Positions 58,014 to 64,000 of a stretch of 64,000 bases of DNA are shown one piece after another. The notes under the pieces were generated by a model, which was not told where the DNA came from, ran no database searches, and saw nothing but the letters and a program-made list of their open reading frames with translations. The stretch's first letter is position 1. Each line of letters opens with the position of its first letter. Where the stretch lies: contig JAHNUO010000005.1 of the NCBI GenBank assembly GCA_019787685.1, positions 2,335,987 through 2,399,986 of the forward strand, in the 5' to 3' direction. Source of the stretch: Chiua virens. Taxonomy: Eukaryota > Basidiomycota > Agaricomycetes > Boletales > Boletaceae. The position numbers and the translations under genes are program-made.

Positions 58014-60433
58014 TCATTGCACCGTCCAACTTCCAGGGCCAAATCCTCGCGTCGGGCCGAGTGCATCGTCCACCACCTTCATCATCGCTAACACCTTCTC
58101 GTCCTCCCACTTTCTCCCTACGATCTGCACGCCTACCGGAATCCCTGCCATTGCCACGGGGTCGTACACCGGGGTCGGGTCCGTGTACATCTGTTTCTCC
58201 AGAACCGCAGAGGTACCGGATGCCCCGGGGACAAAATCAACCGGGAGGATGTCCTGCTTGGGGTTGACGCGCGTTACCGGGATGATACCCACCGGCGAGT
58301 CGATGATGTTGTACAGGATAGTGCATATTGCAATTGGAGAGAGCATCGCACAACCGCTGGGCGATGCGAGCGATTAAGACGTCGTTAACGACATAGATGC
58401 GAAGCAACTTACCCATGGGGGACGGTGGGTAGTGACTGGACAGGAGCGATGATGCCATCGAAACCATACTTGTCCCAGACCTATTTGATGGCAAGGGAGC
58501 ATTAGAGGGGATCAGTGAGACGTCGCTTGCATTTACCTCTCTATACCAGCTTATAATTAATTTGTTGCGCCGGTCGGCGAACTCCACGAATTCAGCGACT
58601 GATTTCGAACGTGCGAGTAAAAAGAGGTCGTGGAAAGCTTGGTCCCCGTAGAATGTTTTGGCTGCCCAAGCAATCAAGCTGCGCACAAAGCCTTTACAGG
58701 GACGTGGGGGGTGAATATTCACTCTCCCGATGCCATTCAAGGACTAATACTAACCTGGAAGTTTGGGACCGAGAGTTGATATGAACAAGCTATCCTCCTG
58801 CGGGGTACATTAGCATTGAAATATGTCTCAACTTGCAACGACTCATACCTTGGGATCGGACTCGACTGTTGAAAGCATTCGCTGGTAGCCGTCAGCGGTA
58901 ATGAGTCCGACAAATGTGTTCATAGCCTCCTTGCCTATCAGTCATTATCTTGAGTAAAGCTCACAGAACCAAGTGATTTGCACATACTCAGCGTGGGTGA
59001 GAACTCAATACACTCATGTCCCTGTGACCTCAAGACATTGATTGTCTCTTGCACAGCTCGAACGTTCGCGGGAGACGATTGCAACATTCCATCTTTTGCA
59101 AGTAGGATCGAGATCAGCGCCAGCTCAGGCGCGTGGTATAAACAACTTGCCTGAGAAGTAGTACCCGAACTTGAGCTTGTTCGCCAGTTCAATCGGACGG
59201 AACGGTATTGGAGCAATTTTATGGGCGCTGTCCTGTTCACCGAACACGATGCGGCAGAACAACTCGCAATCCTTGACTGACCTGCATTCTAGTGAGCAAG
59301 GCCAATTGGATTTGAGAGGAATAAGATGCTCAGTACCTCCCCATCGGCCCATATGATACTCGAATCGCCTCAAACCCAGGGTTACAAGCTGATGAGGCCA
59401 GATGTTAGTCATCATCAACGACGTCGAACACAAAACCATACACTTGGTCCCGTCACCGCTCACCCGGTCAGACGACGGTTTGAAAGCGTAGACACCACAG
59501 TATGACGTGGGTATGCGCAGACTGCCTCCGATATCTGAACCAACACCAAGTGCAGACCCATCCATGGCTAACAGCGCCGCTTCTGCATATATGCACCCCA
59601 AATAAATCATATTATGACGGTGAAACCGCATTACGAAAACGCACCTCCTCCAGAGCTCCCTCCACAGGTAAACTTGTCACCCCACGGGTTCGTGGTTCGA
59701 CCCCAGAGCGCATTGGCACATTCGAAAGCAAACATTGTTTGGGGCACGTTGGTCTTGACGATGATAACCGCTCCCGCTTTCCTGCACTGAGTAACCAACT
59801 TTATGGACTGTAAGCACCGCGACACGAAGTAAGAAACAATAATTTGACGCACAAAGGCATCCCCAGTCGCCGGTTTGTTTGCCCAATGGGTAAAACCAAT
59901 GGTCGCGTCATAACCAACCGTTTCGTCTGTGCATATATTCAATATCACGAATGAGCGAGACATGATGCATAGCATACACTGGTCTTTGAAACTCATTGGA
60001 ACACCATGGAGGGGCCCGCGCAGCTTTCCCGTGCTGGCAAACTCTTCGTCGAGCTCTTTCACCTGCTTCTTCGCGTCCTCGAACAGAACTAGAACGGACG
60101 GAGATTAGCAAGCAAAGTTGAACCCGTTTACTTCCGACTGACCTTCGGTGATGCAATTTGTCTTGGCTTGGGCGACAGCTGCGCGAGCCATGTATGCTTC
60201 GAGAACTTGCGACGCGGTCCATTCACCTGCAGCAATGGATTCGACGATCTCCGTAGCTGAAAGGGCGAGTCAGATTGTTGTTGACCTTTTAGATAATTCA
60301 TTCTACCTGTCGCACGCAGGAAGGGATCATGGGTGACGCTATCATATTGAGAAGCCAAGGAGAGCGTCTCGCTCCGTGTGGCGTGCTTCGACGAGATGAT
60401 AGCCTGGCGCTGCGCTTGTCCAGTTCCCCACAT
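58014..60433 (-). CDS. Amidase-signature family enzyme (fungal acetamidase/FAAH-like)
   Basis: The start encodes MWGTGQAQRQAIISSKHATR. Exons then give EIVESIAAGEWTASQVLEAY, LRGPLHGVPMSFKDQ, AGAVIIVKTNVPQTMFAFE (catalytic Lys) and GKFT-like FTCGGSSGGEAALLAMDGSA (cis-Ser). GVGSDIGGSLRIPTSYCGVY holds the nucleophile Ser, and AFKPSSDRVSGDG follows. The exon break inside GGSSGG/E is closed by an intron with a GTGCGT donor. The C-terminal part has YGFDGIIAPVQSLPTVPHG, SPVGIIPVTRVNPKQDILPV and PVAMAGIPVGVQIVGRKWED. The Ser-cisSer-Lys triad is complete. The enzyme should hydrolyse a carboxamide to acid and ammonia; the substrate is unknown. About eight to ten short introns. It is cytosolic by lack of a signal peptide. 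Confidence 0.9.
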
Positions 60434-62978
60434 TGCAGCAAGAGATTGAGAATAGAAGAAGCTCCTAGCCGTCAGTTGACATCACGTGTGATTCTTACAA
60501 GGCACCGCATCACAAAGCACCGCCACTTCCGGGTTCTTGCCGTGCCTCATATTTTGAAGTACTATAGCTACTGCTTAGATGGATTTCCGTATAAAGTGTT
60601 GTGTCGTCCCTCCGAGACAAAGACTTATTAACAGCCACCTCCCCATCAATTCTCCGAACAGCTCGGAGATTGCCACTGTCGCCGGGCTTCAAGGAAATCG
60701 TCCCATTACATGACAACGGGGTTTCAAGACCACGACCCAAATAAAACTATGCTGTAGACCTCACTGCGAGTGATATGATCCTGTGGCAAGTGAAATGCCG
60801 TTCTGCGTAATTCCAGCCTGGATCGAGTGTCGCATTGTAAATGCACTCATCAAGGCCGATTCACTGAAAGCTCGGTGGCGTTTACTGCTTGTCATACATT
60901 CTTTCCGACGAAAGTATGTGCGATAGACCCATATTGTTGACAAGACGTCGAAACGAGCTCGATTGTATTTGAAATAGGAGTGAATCCGTGTTTTTCGGTC
61001 AGTCGGTGCGTACTGCTCGCATTGTGCACCACGTATCCAGGGCTGGCAGAACCTAAGGGAGAAAATGGAATAGCACGAAGGGTTCATCGATGTATCACTC
61101 ACAACATAGGGGTTCCGCATACATACACCTTAACCCCGATAGGTGTCACACGAGTCTGGAGTGCGACCCTAGGACCACTGGGACATTCAAATGCAGACTC
61201 GGACATGCAAGGCTGAAATATGTCCATCACGACAACGGCGATGCTTTTCCCTTTTCTGTAGAGCGATCGGTTTTCATGACTTAGGAAGTCCGGGTGGTTC
61301 TCGGACGGCAGTATCCAAGCTAGACCATACCACTTGATTGCCGTGGGTGACCTAATTCGTCTTGGAATGCCGCGCGGACCATATACGCGTCGAAACCCTT
61401 GCAACTTCATGCTATTAACAACGGATTCGACGGTGTTCAAATGACAATTCTGTCACAGGATATCGGGTGTAGAAAGGAATTGTCGAGGATGTTGTCACGA
61501 TGCAAGTCTAGAGCCAAATACTTCAAATCCATCTGTGAACGGCGTATCGAGTACTCAGCGTAAGCCTGAGGGATATGTCACGGGCGGACTCACGGTGTTC
61601 GGTCCTGCAGTTCCAGCTGGTAGTTATTTCCGCATGGCGTGTCTGCTCTCAAGATCTTGTTCTGTAAACTCGCCGTCAAACTCAATCCAACAATATCGTC
61701 AAAAAAATTGACAGAGCGTTGGCTACCCTTATCCAAGCCATTTCCAAGTGGTCAATGAAGGAGGCCACCGGCAATGAACACTTGAAAAGAATTGGACGAC
61801 AGTGCTGGAGAAACTCAGGTTGGATTGAACGTGTGTCGCCGGTGACGAATGAAATTTCCCTTGCAATCATACTACAACGGGATTTCTATGACACACGCGG
61901 AGTGTTATCGAATTTACCGTTGTTATAGAATGGAAGCCCCTGATATCCACCTCAAGGCCCGAGCAATACATCGGGATCACATTAGATGACCGTACCGTGC
62001 GTCCACGTTCGAGACAAATGTATTCTCGGCGATGCGAGACATCCGAAGGAGTGAATCGCGGCACATGTGTCTTCATTCGAGTCACAAGCTTTGCACACCC
62101 GTGCACATTGGGCAGCTAGCTCTGGACCGGAATCTCACCCAGATGCATGAGCTAGGTGAATAGTGCGTCTGGCAGGGACATACATGACCACCTATCGCCT
62201 AATTGCACACGGGTCGCAATGGGGTCGCATGAGGGTCGCAAAACGTGCAAGGTAAGGTGGGTCGGATGTCGACAAACAGAGACCTATCAAATTGTAGAAC
62301 CACGGCCAACTTGTGCGAAAGCACACACACCAATGAATTCGCACGTGTGACTCGGCGAGTGCGTGACGTGAGCCGGGTCTCTCGATCCGTTCGCTGGCCA
62401 TATCATTTACCGTTAGCTCCTGAATTCGAAACTCGGTTGATCGTAGAGACCGACCTGCAAGGGCCTATAATCGAGTATTGAATGACTGCTGTTACATTGA
62501 GCATAGCCAATCGCCATTTCCGAGGGACGGTGAATAATGTTGCTCTAGAAGGTCGTACACGATAGTAAGTAGAATGACATGTAAACATGCGATATATTGC
62601 GCTAAAAACGCCACAGAATATGAACCATTGACGAGAACATGAAAGACAGCCGGCATAGTGCAGGTGGTTGATAGCAACGGCATGTGAGTATGGAGTCTGG
62701 CAGTAAGTGGACGTAAGGTGGAATGAGTTAACCTCACGGTGGTGTACCATACGCTGGACAGAACTCTCGCACGTCGACGAAGGAGGGACAATATCCAGAG
62801 AGTGGTGTCTACGATACGTGGGGACAACTCCCATTCAACAGACGTGGAAGCAATGAACATAGCGTCACGCGAAACGGCATGTGTCTTTGATCGGCGTCCC
62901 TCTCAGTACTGTGGACGACTCATTGGCAACTTTGAAACAGGAGAGAAAGAGAACTGACCTGGGGGTCCAACTTGAACT
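60434..62978. other. 2.5 kb without a firm gene
   Basis: Two coding-like segments on the minus strand are not identified. One, 61099-61440, contains MKLQGFRRVYGPRGIPRRIR. The other, 62403-62860, is open in two frames and one of them is hydrophobic (YSVAFLAQYIACLHVILLTI). Neither shows a known domain or consistent splice sites. They may be decayed genes. Confidence 0.3.
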
Positions 62979-63629
62979 TCAAACATCCTCTCCGAACGAC
63001 AGTAGACTCTTTTCCTTTTGTTTGGATCTCTTCTTCGATGCCTTTTTTGCTTTATGACTTTCGTTACCGCTGTCTTCCGCCTCAGTGACGATGAGACGCT
63101 TGCGCTTGTTAGAGCCCATGCCTAATTTTGCGCTTGAGGATGAAAAGGATAAACTAGGTGCAGGCTGTTTCGAGTTGGCAGCACCTGTTGGGAGCTGCTT
63201 TTTCTCCTGCTTGGTCGACTCGTCATCTGAAGTAGGAAGAGGAGGAAGCCCTTTTTCTTTTTGAACGAGACATGTACATGAGCGCGCCGAAAGAACGACG
63301 CAACGCAACGACGACACCTTTCCGTCTTTCGTTCTCCGCCTCTCGCTCCGAGAGATGTTTGCCCGCTTTCAACACGACCACTTGGGGTTTCTCGTCCTCG
63401 TCGTCCTCGTCCGCACTCCCGGGGTCATCACTTGGGCGCTCTGGGATGGCAGGACGAACGGGTATGGGAGGTCTGCCTGATCCATCGTCATAGTACTGTG
63501 TGGTTCGTCCTCGTCTTCATCTGCCACACCCTTGATTTTGTTATGGAACTTTTGCAGGAAGGCTGGCACGTGCGATTGGTATTCAAGTCGGGAAGAAAGT
63601 TGGTGTCTGGTTGGTTCCTTTGGAGCCAT
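62979..63629 (-). CDS. DUF4604 domain protein (small, charged, probably nuclear)
   Basis: Exons 63629-63530, 63476-63318 and 63256-62979 give 178 residues. The start MAPKEPTRHQLSSRLEYQSH runs into VPAFLQKFHNKIKG, then across a 53-bp intron into RPPIPVRPAIPERPSDDPG. Next come EDDEDEKPQVVVLKAGKHLS and EREAENERRK. PAFLQ, GRPPIP and DEKPQVVVL are the DUF4604 hallmarks. The C-terminal half is disordered, with SNKRKRLIV and HKAKKASKKRSKQKEK as likely nuclear signals, ending LLSFGEDV. The molecular role of the family is not known to me. It is divergent from the F-box gene. Confidence 0.85.
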
Positions 63630-63701
63630 GATGGTGTAACGCAACTTGCCTTTTCCGGAATATACCCTCTCCACTCTCGCCACCATCCGCTCGGGAAACG
63701 G
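63630..63701. promoter_or_regulatory. 72-bp divergent promoter
   Basis: Only 72 bp lie between the start codons of the DUF4604 gene and the F-box gene. GAATATACC in the middle is TATA-like. Confidence 0.4.
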
Positions 63702-64000
63702 ATGACGATCTCTCTGGATGCGCTCAACCGTGACATCCTTATCTGCATATTTACTGCACTCTCCATCCCAGATATTCTTCACCTTCGACAGGTAAGTAGA
63801 AATGAACCTGTCTCGTTCAGAGATTCATTCTTGCTCGCGATAGGCATCTCGACAACTTTATTTCGTCTCCGAGGAGCACGCAGTTTGGAAGACCGCGTGC
63901 ACGAACGAGATCCTCGGACATGGCATTCCATTCCCGAAATGTCTTCTGACGTCGTTCTCTGCCAATGATCTCGAACGACAACACTGCGTGCCTACAAGCT
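63702..64000 (+). CDS. F-box protein, N-terminal part, runs off the window
   Basis: The ATG opens MTISLDALNRDILICIFTAL then SIPDILHLRQ. An intron (GTAAGTAGAA...GCGATAG) leads to ASRQLYFVSEEHAVWKTACT and NEILGHGIPFPK. This is the F-box pattern: L-x-x-D-I-L-x-x-I-F-x-x-L, D-I-L-x-L-R-Q, S-R-x-L, VWK. Such proteins bring substrates to SCF ubiquitin ligases through Skp1. In Agaricomycetes many have a WD-like or LRR C-terminus, which would be outside the window. The frame stays open to the last base. Confidence 0.8.

Overview
This window is nuclear DNA of a filamentous basidiomycete, most likely an Agaricomycete. The grounds are: genes split by many introns of about 45-60 bp with GT...AG ends, laccases with basidiomycete-type exon structure including micro-exons, a local expansion of DUF6533-type seven-helix membrane proteins, and a fungal forkhead gene. 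I cannot name the genus. No rRNA, tRNA or CRISPR array was recognised.

Left part (1-16 kb): a cluster of DUF6533-type membrane proteins. One copy is cut by the window edge, three are full length (2288-4020 +, 7923-9771 +, 13995-15777 -), one is a clear pseudogene (4274-5470) and one is a C-terminal scrap (800-1016). The cluster is interrupted by a foldback element with arms of about 383 bp (6911-7767), by an intact flavocytochrome b2-like dehydrogenase (10058-12128 -), and by a hAT-like element of about 1.1 kb (12409-13529) that appears to split a short ORF.

Middle (18.6-22.1 kb): ordinary single-copy genes, intact once introns are resolved. They are a TMEM53/DUF829 protein and a mitochondrial GGQ peptidyl-tRNA hydrolase (ICT1 type), divergent across 94 bp, followed by an aquaporin. 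A DUF6534-like relic lies at 23.1-23.6 kb.

Core (24-54 kb): a head-to-head pair of alpha/beta hydrolases borders a tandem array whose genes all lie on the minus strand. The array has three complete laccases (33821-36246, 43236-45733, 48468-50956), three short genes that keep only the laccase promoter, signal peptide and N-terminal extension (28000-28623, 30615-31097, 40316-40717), and two decayed units (26600-27068 and 53100-53780). The laccases carry an Asp-rich extension of about 130-190 residues and a basic, Pro- or Gly-rich linker before the copper-oxidase core. The short genes all share one deletion junction, running from the intron before the HWHG exon to just past the laccase stop codon. 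It looks as if one truncated laccase was amplified into a small family of secreted acidic proteins. Hydrolase scraps inside the array suggest that the duplicating unit once held hydrolase plus laccase.

Right part (54.6-64 kb): a forkhead transcription factor, an amidase-signature enzyme, and a divergent pair made of a DUF4604 protein and the first exons of an F-box protein that runs off the window.
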